In this document: positions 35,780-45,750 of the stretch, one piece after another
Numbering within the stretch: the first letter of the stretch is position 1
Layout of the letters: every line of letters starts with the position of its first letter
From: CAVSQX01 sp963730225
GTDB taxonomy: Bacteria > Planctomycetota > Phycisphaerae > Tepidisphaerales > Tepidisphaeraceae
Assembly: GCA_963730225.1 (NCBI GenBank)
Contig: CAVSQX010000001.1
Span: forward strand, 1,178,001-1,242,000
DNA length: 64,000 bases
Reading direction: 5' to 3'
Notes under the pieces: generated by a model
Database searches by the model: none
Told to the model about the DNA's origin: nothing
The model's input: the letters and a program-made list of their open reading frames with translations, nothing else
Program-made: the position numbers and the translations under genes

Positions 35780-38068
35780 ATGCCCTCGATTCCCAAGACG
35801 CTGGAAATCGCGATTGAAAACCATCGGGTCGGCCGCCTGCGCCAAGCCGAAGGCGGTTATCGGGAAATTCTGGCACAGAATCCGAATCACGTCCTTGCCC
35901 TGGATTTGCTGAGTCAATTGGAATATCAGTTCGGCCGGCCCGATTCGGCCGCCGAACTGATCGCGCGGGCGATCCAAATCGAACCGGGCAATCCGAATTT
36001 TCACGCCAATCTCGGCGTATTCCTGATCGGGGCGGGCAAATCCAACGACGCTATCGCGGCCTTGCGCCGGGCGATCGCTTTGCGGGCAGATTTCCCCCAG
36101 GCGCTGAACAATCTTGGCAATGCCCTGCTGGCCGAGAAGCAGACCGACCAGGCCGTCGACGCCCTGCGGCAGGCCATCGCACTGGCGCCGGATTACGTGC
36201 AGGCCTACAGCAATCTCGGCAATGCGTTGAAGGAGAATGGGCAACTCGATGAGGCCATCGCCGCGTATCGCCAGGCGATCTCGCTTCGCCCCGATTACGG
36301 GCAACTTCACTACAACCTGGCCAATGCTCTGAAGGAGCAAAATCGTTTCGAGCCGGCGATCTCCGAGTATCAGAAATCGATTGAGTTGAACCCCGACTTC
36401 GCCGACGCGCCGAACAATCTCGGCAATGCGCTGCGAGCGGTCGGACGGATGGAGGAAGCGATCGCGGCGTATCGACGCGCCATCGCCGTGCGCGGCGATT
36501 TCGCCGAAGCGTATGCCAATCTCGGCGAAACGCTCCGGCAAATGGGTCGTCGCGACGACGCCATGGAAGCGCTGAACCGGGCGCTGGAAATCGATCCGAA
36601 TTCTGCCCTGGTGCTGAACAATCTCGGAACCGTCCTGCGCGAAAAAGGGCAGCTAATTGAAGCCGCATCATCGCTGACCAAATCGCTGGCTGTGCAGCCG
36701 GACCAAGCCGAAGCGCTCACCAATCTGGCCAACGTACTCAAAGATCAGGGACTGATCGATCAGGCCATCGAGAATTACCGCAAGGCGCTTGTTCACCAGC
36801 ATCGAGCGGATGTCGGCGACAATCTGATTTTCAGTCTCCAATACGACCCAAAATCCGATGCGGCCCTTTTGTGGGGGGAGCACCAGCGGTGGGCGGAGGA
36901 ATATGCCGCGCCGCTGGCCAGGGAGATTCTTCCGCACCTCAACAACCGCGATCCGGGCCGGCGGCTACGGATCGGATTCGTCTCGCCGGATTTTCGCTCG
37001 CATCCGGTTGGATTTTTCCTGGAAGGGCCGCTGGCTTGCCTTGATCCGGCGAGCGTGGAGATTTTCTGTTACGCGGATCTGCCTCGGTCCGATGCGACCA
37101 CAGCCCGCTTGCAAAAAGCCGCCGCGCAGTGGCGGGATGTCACCCATCAACCCGATGAGCGCGTGGCCGCCCAAATTCGTGAAGACCAGATCGATATTCT
37201 GATTGATCTGGCCGGCCACACGGCGGGGAACCGCCTGCTGATTTTTGCCCGCAAGCCGGCGCCGATTCAGATCACGTATCTGGGATACCCCAACACGACC
37301 GGCCTGAAGACAATCGACTATCGCATCACCGATGCCTTTGCCGATCCGCCGGGATTGACCGAACGCTTTCACAGCGAGCAGTTGCTGCGTCTGCCCGAAA
37401 CATTTCTCTGCTACGCCCCGGCGGATTCGATTACACCAACTCCGCCCGCGCCGATGCCCGCGCTATCGGCCGGACACGTTACCTTCGGCTCCTTCAACGC
37501 CCTGCCGAAGATCAACGCCGATGTGGTCGCCCTCTGGTCTCAGGCATTGCTGAATACACCACGCTCGCGCATGGTGATCAAATGCCATGGCTCGGACGAT
37601 CCGGCGGTGCGCAAGCGGTTGTTGGATTGGTTCGCCGGTTCAGGTGTGACCGAGGATCGCGTGGCTCTGCTCAGCGCAACTCCATCGCACGCTGAACACC
37701 TGCGCCTCTACAATACCATCGACTTGGCACTGGACACGTTCCCGTATCACGGCACGACCACCACCTGCGAAGCCATGCTGATGGGCGTTCCGGTTGTTTC
37801 GCTGGCGGGTAATCGCCATCTGAGCCGCGTGGGCGTCAGCATACTGTCGAACGCCGGTCAGGCGGAATTGATTGGCGAAAACCCCGGGCGATATGTGCAG
37901 ATCGCCGTCGATCTGGCCAATGATCTTCCGCGGCTGGCTGCGTTGCGGTCGACCTTGGTGGATCGGGTGCGATCTTCACCGCTGATGGACCCGGCGCGTT
38001 TTGCCCGCAATCTGGAAGGCGCGCTTCGCACCGTTTGGCGTCGCTGGGCTCAGGGACAAGGCGATTGA
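35780..38068 (+). CDS. TPR / SPINDLY-type O-GlcNAc transferase-like protein
   Basis: 762 aa from ATG 35780. About ten TPR units (e.g. AYSNLGNALKENGQLDEAIAA; AEAYANLGETLRQMGRRDDAM) cover roughly residues 1-350. The remainder is a GT41-type catalytic region: LRIGFVSPDFRSHPVGFFLEG with the conserved His, DILIDLAGHTAGNRL, QITYLGYPNTTGLKTIDYRITD, and LDTFPYHGTTTTCEAMLMGVPVVSLAGNRHLSRVGVSIL. Eukaryotic OGT uses UDP-GlcNAc; here donor and targets are inferred. Followed by a homologous gene and a sulfotransferase. Confidence 0.93.
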   Translation: MPSIPKTLEIAIENHRVGRLRQAEGGYREILAQNPNHVLALDLLSQLEYQFGRPDSAAELIARAIQIEPGNPNFHANLGVFLIGAGKSNDAIAALRRAIALRADFPQALNNLGNALLAEKQTDQAVDALRQAIALAPDYVQAYSNLGNALKENGQLDEAIAAYRQAISLRPDYGQLHYNLANALKEQNRFEPAISEYQKSIELNPDFADAPNNLGNALRAVGRMEEAIAAYRRAIAVRGDFAEAYANLGETLRQMGRRDDAMEALNRALEIDPNSALVLNNLGTVLREKGQLIEAASSLTKSLAVQPDQAEALTNLANVLKDQGLIDQAIENYRKALVHQHRADVGDNLIFSLQYDPKSDAALLWGEHQRWAEEYAAPLAREILPHLNNRDPGRRLRIGFVSPDFRSHPVGFFLEGPLACLDPASVEIFCYADLPRSDATTARLQKAAAQWRDVTHQPDERVAAQIREDQIDILIDLAGHTAGNRLLIFARKPAPIQITYLGYPNTTGLKTIDYRITDAFADPPGLTERFHSEQLLRLPETFLCYAPADSITPTPPAPMPALSAGHVTFGSFNALPKINADVVALWSQALLNTPRSRMVIKCHGSDDPAVRKRLLDWFAGSGVTEDRVALLSATPSHAEHLRLYNTIDLALDTFPYHGTTTTCEAMLMGVPVVSLAGNRHLSRVGVSILSNAGQAELIGENPGRYVQIAVDLANDLPRLAALRSTLVDRVRSSPLMDPARFARNLEGALRTVWRRWAQGQGD

Positions 38069-38126
38069 ACAGCCGGGAAAATTGGCTGGAAATGCATTGC
38101 TCTTGCGGCTATGGTCGCACGTCGCC

Positions 38127-40202
38127 GTGTCGAAGATCAATTACGCCCCTTTGGATCTGGCGATCGAACACCATCGTGCCGGCCGATTGCCTCAGGCCGC
38201 CGCGATTTATCAGCAGATCCTGGCCGGCGATCCGAACCGGGCCGATGTCCTGCAACTTCTGGCTGTTCTTCAAGGGCAGAGCGGGCAAATTGCACAGGCC
38301 ATCGAACTGATTCAGCGGTCCATCGCGCTGAATCCCTCGAATATCGACTACCGCATTAATCTGGCGGAGATGTTCCGCAGCTGTGGCCGACTGCCGGATG
38401 CGATCGCCGCCATCGCCGCCGCGATCCAGCTACAGCCCAACCATGCCCGTGCTCGCTTGGTCATGGGAAACACGCTCCAGGAGGCCGGGCGGCTGGAAGA
38501 GGCCATCGCGGCATGGAAGAGCGCGATCCAGATCGACCCGTCGCTGGCGATGGCTCATTGCAATCTGGGCACCGCGCTGAAAGAAGGCGGCCAGATCAAC
38601 GCCGCCATCACCGCCTGGAAACGCGCGATCGAATTGGATCCGAAACTCGCCATCGCGCACAGCAATCTGGGGGCGGCTCTGAAATCCATCGGGAATTACG
38701 AGGAAGCGCTGGCGGCGTACGATCGGGCCATCGAACTGGAACCCGATTATGCCGAAGCGCACGCCAATCTCGCCGAGCTTCTCCGTCGCAAAGGCCGGCT
38801 TGAGGACGCCGCGGCGGAAGCCAACACTGCAATACAGTTGCGCCCCGATCTGGCCGAGGCACACAACCACCTGGGAACCATATACAAAGCGATGGGAACC
38901 ATCGACCCGGCCATCGCCAGCTACCGAAAGGCCTTGTCGTTGCGACCGAACGTTCCGCTGACGCGCAGCAATCTTCTGTTCGCGCTGCAATCCCAGCCGA
39001 ACCAGGACGCCGCCGCGATTTTTCGCGAACATCGCCTTTGGGACCGGATTCATGGCCGAGCCGCCGGTTACCAGTCTGTGCGTTTTGCCAACGATCGAAA
39101 TCCCGACCGCCGTCTTCGCATCGGATACGTGTCGCCGGATTTCCGCGATCACTCGGTCGCTTCGCTCATCGAACTTCCGTTGGCCAACCACAACCCGGAT
39201 GTGGTGGAAGTAACGTGCTACGCCGATCTCGACAAGCCCGACGCCGTCACCGAGCGATTAAAGCCTTTGGCCCATCGGTGGCGGGACATCACCCGACAGC
39301 GCGACGAACGGGTCGCCGAACTGATCCGTAGCGATCAAATCGATATCCTGATCGACCTGACGGGCCATACCGGAGAGAATCGGCTTTCTGTTTTTGCCCT
39401 CAAGCCCGCGCCGGTGCAGGTGACGTACGTGGGGTATCCGGATACGACGGGATTGTCGGCGATCGACTATCGCCTCAGCGACGCCTACGCCGACCCGCCG
39501 GGTCTTACCGACATGTACCATTCCGAGCAGGTGGTTCGCTTGCCCGACAGTTTCCTCAGCTTTCGCCCTGCGTCCGAAGCTCTGGAGGCGCCCGTGGCGA
39601 CTCCGCCGGCATCGGGGCCGTTCGTTTTCGGGGCCCTGAACAGCTTCGGCAAAGTGAATGATCCGCTGCTGGACTGGTGGGCCGCCATTCTCATCGCCCT
39701 GCCCGAGTCGCGCCTGCTGGCCAACTGTCCGCCAGGCAGCACGCGGCTGCAAACGCAGTCGCGATTGGCTCAACGCGGCGTCGATTCCAGCCGGGTCGAA
39801 TTCGTTTCACGCCTGCCGCGTCGGCAATATCTGCAGCTCTACAGCCAAATGCATCTCGCCCTGGACACGTTTCCATATCACGGCACGCTAACGACTCTCG
39901 AATCGATATGGATGGGAGTTCCCGTGGTTACACTCGCCGGCCAGCGGCATGTCAGCCGAGTCGGCGTGAGCATCCTTTCCAACCTCGGGTTTTCGCAACT
40001 CATCGCCAGCACCGCGGAACAATACATTCAATTCGCCGTCGAGTTGGCCAAGGATCCGGCGTCGCTGGCGGCGATGCGCTCCGGATTGCGCCAACGCATG
40101 CAACAGTCGGTTCTGATGGACGGCGTACGCATGGCGCGAAATCTGGAATCCGCGTACCGTCAAATGTGGACCACCTGGTGCGAGAAACCCCAAGCCGTAT
40201 GA
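38127..40202 (+). CDS. Second TPR / SPINDLY-type O-GlcNAc transferase-like protein
   Basis: 691 aa from GTG 38127; the frame extends further upstream into the previous gene, so the start is a guess. The opening (YAPLDLAIEHHRAGRLPQAA) parallels that of the preceding paralogue. TPR array followed by LRIGYVSPDFRDHSVASLIELP, DILIDLTGHTGENRL, YVGYPDTTGLSAIDYRLSD and LDTFPYHGTLTTLESIWMGVPVVTLAGQRHVSRVGVSIL. Its last four bases overlap the sulfotransferase start, indicating one operon. Confidence 0.92.
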   Translation: MSKINYAPLDLAIEHHRAGRLPQAAAIYQQILAGDPNRADVLQLLAVLQGQSGQIAQAIELIQRSIALNPSNIDYRINLAEMFRSCGRLPDAIAAIAAAIQLQPNHARARLVMGNTLQEAGRLEEAIAAWKSAIQIDPSLAMAHCNLGTALKEGGQINAAITAWKRAIELDPKLAIAHSNLGAALKSIGNYEEALAAYDRAIELEPDYAEAHANLAELLRRKGRLEDAAAEANTAIQLRPDLAEAHNHLGTIYKAMGTIDPAIASYRKALSLRPNVPLTRSNLLFALQSQPNQDAAAIFREHRLWDRIHGRAAGYQSVRFANDRNPDRRLRIGYVSPDFRDHSVASLIELPLANHNPDVVEVTCYADLDKPDAVTERLKPLAHRWRDITRQRDERVAELIRSDQIDILIDLTGHTGENRLSVFALKPAPVQVTYVGYPDTTGLSAIDYRLSDAYADPPGLTDMYHSEQVVRLPDSFLSFRPASEALEAPVATPPASGPFVFGALNSFGKVNDPLLDWWAAILIALPESRLLANCPPGSTRLQTQSRLAQRGVDSSRVEFVSRLPRRQYLQLYSQMHLALDTFPYHGTLTTLESIWMGVPVVTLAGQRHVSRVGVSILSNLGFSQLIASTAEQYIQFAVELAKDPASLAAMRSGLRQRMQQSVLMDGVRMARNLESAYRQMWTTWCEKPQAV

Positions 40203-41002
40203 GCACCGATCCCGCGGGCAAAATCATCTGGATCGCGTCCTACCCCAAGAGCGGGAACACCTGGGTGCGCTGGATGCTCTGCAATCTGATGGAAGGCCGG
40301 CTCGAATCGGCTTCTCGAATGACCAAGATCATCCCCGACATTCACGACATGAAGCTTCCGATCCCCGCGCCGCCGCACAACGTGATGGTCAAGACGCATT
40401 TTCCCTACGGGCCGCCGCTGCCATTGATTGAACACACGGCGGCTGCGGTCTACGTCATTCGCCATCCGATGGATGTGCTGGCGTCGAATCTCGAGTACGC
40501 CGCCCGCGCCGGCCGCACCGCTCCCGAAGATTCAGTGGCCGCGAACAAATACATCGATGATTTCATCGCCCATCGCGGCGATCCGCGCTGGATTCACCTG
40601 CGGTTTGGCGAACTGGCCCAGCACGTCCACAGCTGGCTCGATCAAAGGCCTCGGCTGCCGATCCTGCTTTTGCGATACGAGGACATGTTGAAGGACACCT
40701 TGCACGCAGCGACTCAATTGAACAACTTTCTACATCTTGAAAAGGCCCCCGAGGAATTGCGCCAGGCGGTCGAGGATTCCTCCTTCGATCGCATGAAGCA
40801 GGTGGAAGAGGCGGATATCCGCAACAAGCGCGACGGGGTTTTTTACACGCCCAGGATTCAAGCCACGCTCGATTCCGGCCGGCGATTCATGCAGCACGGC
40901 CGCTCGGGGCGAGGATCGGAAATCCTTTCCGCCCAGCAACGCCAGCGGTTTGTCGAAGTCTTTGGGCCCCTGATGCGGGAATTGAATTATCCGACAGATT
41001 AG
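40199..41002 (+). CDS. PAPS-dependent sulfotransferase-like protein
   Basis: 267 aa from ATG 40199 (ATGA overlap with the previous gene). The 5'-phosphosulfate-binding loop is IIWIASYPKSGNTWVRWML and the 3'-phosphate site appears as YVIRHPMDVLASNLEYAAR. The remaining LLLRYEDMLKDT block is typical of sulfotransferase domain 1 proteins. It may sulfate a glycan or a lipid made by neighbouring enzymes; the coupling to a GlcNAc-transferase-like gene suggests a glycan. Converges with ffh, overlapping by four bases. Confidence 0.9.
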   Translation: MSTDPAGKIIWIASYPKSGNTWVRWMLCNLMEGRLESASRMTKIIPDIHDMKLPIPAPPHNVMVKTHFPYGPPLPLIEHTAAAVYVIRHPMDVLASNLEYAARAGRTAPEDSVAANKYIDDFIAHRGDPRWIHLRFGELAQHVHSWLDQRPRLPILLLRYEDMLKDTLHAATQLNNFLHLEKAPEELRQAVEDSSFDRMKQVEEADIRNKRDGVFYTPRIQATLDSGRRFMQHGRSGRGSEILSAQQRQRFVEVFGPLMRELNYPTD

Positions 41003-42472
41003 CGCCGCTTCTTTTTCTTGTTGCGATCCTTGGGCGCCATCCAGCCGGATTTTTTGGTCTTCAGCATCGGCCCGCCCGGCATGCCCAGATTAGACAGGCC
41101 CCCGCTCATCAGCGATTTCATCAGCTTGAGCTTGCCCATCATTCCCTGCCCGCCGACGGCCCGCATCATGTCGCGGCTCTGCTCGAACTGCTTCACGAAT
41201 TGCCCGACTTCGTTCAATTCCACTCCCGCTCCGCGCGCGATCCGCCGTCGCCGGCCGCCGTCGAGAAGTTCCGGCTTTTTCCGCTCCTGCTTGCTCATCG
41301 AATCAAAAATCGCCCGCATCCGATTCATCTGCGTTTCGATCGAGCCTTCATCCTGGCCGATCTGCTTGGTCAATTCGCTCATGCCGGGAATCATCCCCAT
41401 CACTTTGCCCATCGGCCCCAGCTTGCGGACCTGACTCATCTGGGCCATGAAATCTTCCAGCGTGAATTGGCCCTTCTCCATCTTGGCCTGAAGCTTGGCT
41501 GTTTCGTCGGCATCGAACTTAGCCATCGCTTCGGAGACCAGGCCGACGATATCGCCCATGCCCAGAATTCGCTGGGCCATTCCTTCGGGGCGAAATTCCT
41601 CCAGCCCGTCGAGCTTTTCGCTGACGCCGAGGAATTTCACCGGCTTGCCGGTTACCATCTTCGCGCTCGAGCAGCGCACCGCCGCGGGTGTCGCTGTCGA
41701 GTTTTGTGAGGATCAGGCCGTCGAGTTCCAGCTTCTCGTTGAACCGCCGGGCCGATTCGACCGCATCCTGGCCGGTCATGGCGTCGAGAACCAAAAAAAT
41801 CTGATGCGGCTTGAGCTGCGTGTTGATCTCCGCCAGCTCATTCATGAGTTCCTGATCGATCGCCAGCCGGCCGGCGGTGTCGAGGATCAGCACATCGCGG
41901 CCCGTGGATTTGGCTTGCGCAATCGCCGCCCGGCAGACCGCCACCGCCGCCCCCTTGGCCACCTGGCCGTGCGGGGCGATTTTGGAATCGTCGGTGTAAA
42001 TCGGCACATCCACCTGTTGTGCCAGCGTGCGAAGTTGCTCGACGGCCGCGGGGCGCTGAAGATCCGCGGCGGCGAGCATCGGTTGATGCCCCTTGCCAAT
42101 GAGATATTTTGCCAGCTTCCCGCAAGTCGTGGTTTTGCCGCTACCCTGAAGGCCGCACATCATGATGACGGTGGGTCCGGGCTGGACGAAATAAATGTTC
42201 GTGTCGACCGGGCCCAGCAGCGCCAGCAGCTCGTCGTAGACGATCTTCACCATCAACTGGCCCGGCTGAAGGCTCTTGATGACTTCCTGGCCCAGCGCTT
42301 TCTGCACGACGGCTTCAGTGAAATCTTTGACGACTTTGAAATTCACATCCGCTTCGAGCAGCGCAGTGCGCACCTGCTCCATCGATTCACGGATGTTTTG
42401 CTCGGTGATGCGCCCCTTGCCGCTGAGATTGCGGAAGATGGAATTGAACTTGTCGGTCAGTGCGTCGAACAT
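40999..42472 (-). pseudogene. ffh: Signal recognition particle protein Ffh, one frameshift near 41680
   Basis: Starts at ATG 42472 (MFDALTDKFNSIFRNLSGKG). The NG GTPase domain (GLQGSGKTTTCGKLA; DVLILDTAGRLAIDQELM; LTKLDSDTRGGA) runs to about 41680, where the frame changes at GGTGCGCTGC. The rest continues in the next frame (MVTGKPVKFLGVSEKLDGLEEF, then the Met-rich M domain with GKVMGMIPGMSEL and RRRRIARGAG). SRP54 is essential, so this break is most likely a sequence error. It binds signal sequences and 4.5S RNA at the ribosome. Confidence 0.93.
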
Positions 42473-42567
42473 CTTTTCTTTGGCTCCGCGAGCCCACCCC
42501 GGCGGCCCGCAAACGGGACCGCCAAACGGGTGCAAGCGGGCGGTTCGGAGGCTAGGATAGATACCGG

Positions 42568-43390
42568 ATGATCCTGTTCAAGTGCCCGGAGTGTGGCCAG
42601 GCGTTGTCGGCGCAGGACTGCGCAGGTGGGAATGCTCGTTCCGTGTCCCAAATGCCGTGCGCGGTTCAAGGTGCCGGGAAATGAGGCGCCGCTTCCCGCA
42701 ACCGCAACAGTTGGCGCGGCCGTCGGTGGCGGCGGCGGTGCGACGCTGCCTCCGCGCCCCAACTTCAACGTGCCCGGCTCGGCCCTGAGCTTTCGCAATT
42801 CCAGCGGAGGCGGACGGCGCTACGGATTCAATTGCGGTTATTGCTCGTCACGTCTGGAAGCCACCGAAAGCATGGCCGCCCAGGACGGCCAGTGCCCCAC
42901 CTGCGGCAACACCATCACGATTCCGATTCAGGATCGCTACGGCCGGTTGATCGATCCGAAAACCCGCCAGATCATCAAGCAGGATCCGCATCCCGTTCAC
43001 GCCTACGCCGCCGCCGGCGAACGCGCTCCGAGAATTCTGCGGCAGAACGACGGCAAGCAGATCATCCGCTGTGCCCGCTGCTCGACGGCCAATCCGATCA
43101 GCTCGAACAACTGCAAAGCCTGCGGAATGCCGTTCACGATGGAAGGCACCACGATCGAAGCCGCCGGGGCAAGCAACGGGTTTTGCGTCGCCAGCCTGGT
43201 GCTGGGAATCATCGGAATGGTCACCTGTTTTATTTTCGTCACGCCGATTTTGGCGTTGATTTTCGGGTTCATCGGATACCTACAGGTGAGCAAAGCCGGC
43301 AGCGAAGGCGGCGGGAAAAAAATGGCGATCGCGGGGATGATTCTGGGCGCGCTGGGCTGCATGGCGGGCCTGTGGGTTTACTTGCACTGA
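42568..43390 (+). pseudogene. Zinc-ribbon / DUF4190-like membrane protein, frameshift near 42615
   Basis: ATG 42568 opens MILFKCPECGQALSAQD, the first half of a zinc ribbon; its partner LVPCPKCRARFKVPG lies in the next frame, joined at GACTGCGCAGG. A second ribbon (FNCGYCSSRLEA ... CPTCGNTI) and a third (IRCARCSTANPI ... CKACGMPF) follow, then two membrane helices (FCVASLVLGIIGMVTCFIF; AIAGMILGALGCMAGLWVYL) like the DUF4190 family. Multiple ribbons with a C-terminal membrane anchor suggest binding to nucleic acid or protein at the membrane; function unknown. Divergent from ffh. Confidence 0.75.
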
Positions 43391-43454
43391 AACCGATCGG
43401 CCCCCTTCTCACGCAAAATCAGCCCGGTATCGCTGAATCATTTCACCCAGCCGA

Positions 43455-44912
43455 TCACGCGTCTGTACGCGCGTAGAACAATTCTCGATCGAAAAGAAAC
43501 TGATCCTGACGATCCCGTTGTTGCGCCCGCTGGTATCGGGAACGCCATTGCTGCAAATCCGCGCTGGACTGCTCCGCCGCAGAAAGGGCCGCGTGCATGT
43601 TCTGGTACACCAGTGCTCGGATGGGCGATCGGCGCGGCAAAGCCGTCAGCTCGCTGAGAATTTCGTTCTTCCGCTCTCCCAGCAACGAGTGGCGAAGATG
43701 ATGGCCTTCATGGGCCAGGCAACTCAGGCAAACGCGCTGTCGTCCGGCGGCGGCTGGGAACCAAAGCGTGGCGGTCGTCACCGCAAATCTCGGTGGGGTC
43801 ATGCCAAAATGCCGATGAATCAGCGAATCGGTTACCTGATCGTACCGGCCTCCACCGATGCCGTGAACAAACTGGTCGGCGACGATCAGACGAAGAAACA
43901 TCGTCAGCGTCAGCGCCCGCGGCGAGAGTCGAAGGTTATTTCGTTTGAGCCACGCCCCCAGATTGGCCGCGGCCGTCCAGCCGTCGCTGGAGCCGTCGGG
44001 AACAAATTCGTCCACATCAGAGTTCAACACCCACGAGTCGCCCGATCGGCTCAATTGCGCTCGAGCCCGTACGCCACGTGACAAATCGTCAAACCAGAAC
44101 GGTGTCTCGATCGAATTGGAACTGATGCGAAGATCCGGCATCGGATGCGACGACGAATGAATCCCGGCCGATTTTCGGTATTCCGCCAGGGCCGCGTTGT
44201 AGTCGGCGGCGAACCGTTCGGCGTTGGACAGAATGTGATGCGCGAAAGCCAGGTACGAATCGCTGTTCATCAGCGTCGAGGCCAGCCTGGCCTCGTGTTT
44301 CAATCCCAATGTCGAGTCCAATTCGTGCTGCGATTGTGTCAGTGCCTCGCAGAGACCGGGGGCTTGCCAGGCTTGGCGCTTCAGCGAATTCAGAAACTGC
44401 CCGAGCATCGGCTCAAAGCCCCACTTGCCGATCGCGCCCGCCAGCTCACGCTCAATTTCTTCCAGATGATCCGCCCCCGGCGAGCGCAACATCGCGCTCC
44501 AAGCGGCGCTGGTGGGAGAATCGGTCAGCGGAATCGCCATGCCCGGCCAGCGAAGGCTCAGATGTTTGGGCTGGTCGGTATCCACGGCGAAGTGAACAGC
44601 GCAGCCGCCAAGCTTGTCGGCGATCGCGCCGGCCAAGACATCCTTGACCCACACACCGGCGTGATACAGTTCGGTTTGATGTCCACTGGCGATCAGCGGC
44701 CGTCGCATATCCGCAAAGCCAAGCGTCCGCCGAGTCGCCGAACGAAGCTCCGGAAGCGGAATTCCTAGCAAGTGAACCTGCGCGGAATGATTCAGCAGTT
44801 CGGCATTTTGAGTGGTGTCGTGAAGGATTGCGGTGCGATCGGGCCAAAGCAGGTGCTGCCGGTCGTGCGCCGGTGCTTTCCAGTTGGCGTAGGCAGCGGC
44901 AGTGGCGGTCAT
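43455..44912 (-). CDS. Conserved hypothetical protein
   Basis: 485 aa. No signal peptide or membrane helix. Notable segments: PLIASGHQTELYHAGVWVKDVLAGAIADKLG, HFAVDTDQPKHLSLRW, and TMFLRLIVADQFVHGIGGGRYDQVTDSLI, then CLSCLAHEGHHLRHSLLG with Cys and His. The first blocks loosely recall BshC (bacillithiol ligase: GQQ and GPGE regions), but the match is too weak for a name. The gene follows a glycosyltransferase by 21 bases on the same strand and is probably co-transcribed. Confidence 0.65.
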   Translation of the reverse strand: MTATAAAYANWKAPAHDRQHLLWPDRTAILHDTTQNAELLNHSAQVHLLGIPLPELRSATRRTLGFADMRRPLIASGHQTELYHAGVWVKDVLAGAIADKLGGCAVHFAVDTDQPKHLSLRWPGMAIPLTDSPTSAAWSAMLRSPGADHLEEIERELAGAIGKWGFEPMLGQFLNSLKRQAWQAPGLCEALTQSQHELDSTLGLKHEARLASTLMNSDSYLAFAHHILSNAERFAADYNAALAEYRKSAGIHSSSHPMPDLRISSNSIETPFWFDDLSRGVRARAQLSRSGDSWVLNSDVDEFVPDGSSDGWTAAANLGAWLKRNNLRLSPRALTLTMFLRLIVADQFVHGIGGGRYDQVTDSLIHRHFGMTPPRFAVTTATLWFPAAAGRQRVCLSCLAHEGHHLRHSLLGERKNEILSELTALPRRSPIRALVYQNMHAALSAAEQSSADLQQWRSRYQRAQQRDRQDQFLFDRELFYARTDA

Positions 44913-44933
44913 GCGCGATCGAGCGGCCGATGG

Positions 44934-45699
44934 TCAGCCACAACAACAGGGGGAAAGAACGGGGGCCTCCGCAACGCGATTCAACCGATCCATTTCCGCT
45001 CGGAAAACGTGCAGATAGTGCTGCAAGCGGTGCTGGGCATCGTCGAGCACTCCGCCGAAGCTGCGATGGGGATCGTTGTAAATCAGACGCACCGGAATCT
45101 CCGTGATGCGCAAACCGGCAGCCCACACGGCCGGCCAAAGCTGAAGCGGAAAGGCGTATCCCTTTTCCGTCAGCGTCAACTTCCGCATGGCCGAGAGACG
45201 ATGGGCCTTGAACCCACAGAAGGCGTCCGTGAGTTTCAGGTGAAGCGTTTCGTTCAACATCGCGGTGATCGTCGCATTGATCGCCCGCCGATCGGGCGGG
45301 GGCAGATCGTCCTGTGTCGAAGAAACCAGATACGCGCGATCCGCTGATCAGATCCCAGCGGTCGGTTTCAATCTCGGCGATGAATTCGGGGATGCGCTCC
45401 GGCTCGTGCTGTTCGTCGCAGTCGATGGTGATCACCCACTCGTAACCATTGGCATCGGCGTAGGCGAAAGCATCGATCAGGCTTTGGCCGTACCCCTGAT
45501 TATTTGGATGCCGAAGAACCTGAATGTCCTGTCGCGCGGACAGCAATTCGCCGGTTCCGTCGTTGCTGCCGTCATCCACCACCAGCACGTGGGGATGGAT
45601 TCGCAGCACCTTTTCCAATACACCCTGCACGTGCGATTTCTCATTGAAGACGGGAATCGCAACCAGCACCGCGGATTTATCTGCCCGGGCGAATCGCAT
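44934..45699 (-). pseudogene. Family 2 glycosyltransferase, one frameshift near 45340
   Basis: From ATG 45699: VLVAIPVFNEKSHVQGVLEKVL, VLVVDDGSNDGTGELLSA and ITIDCDEQHEPERIPEF with the DxD-like acidic site are GT2 features (dolichol-phosphate-mannose-synthase-like). At GGATCGCGCGTATC the frame breaks and resumes as YLVSSTQDDLPPPDRRAINATI, then LTDAFCGFKAHRLSAMRKL, ending at 44934. The acceptor is unknown. Confidence 0.82.
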
Positions 45700-45750
45700 T
45701 CACGAGCATGGTAGGTTCGCGCGTGCAAAAAGGTCAACCGGGCGTCGGCT

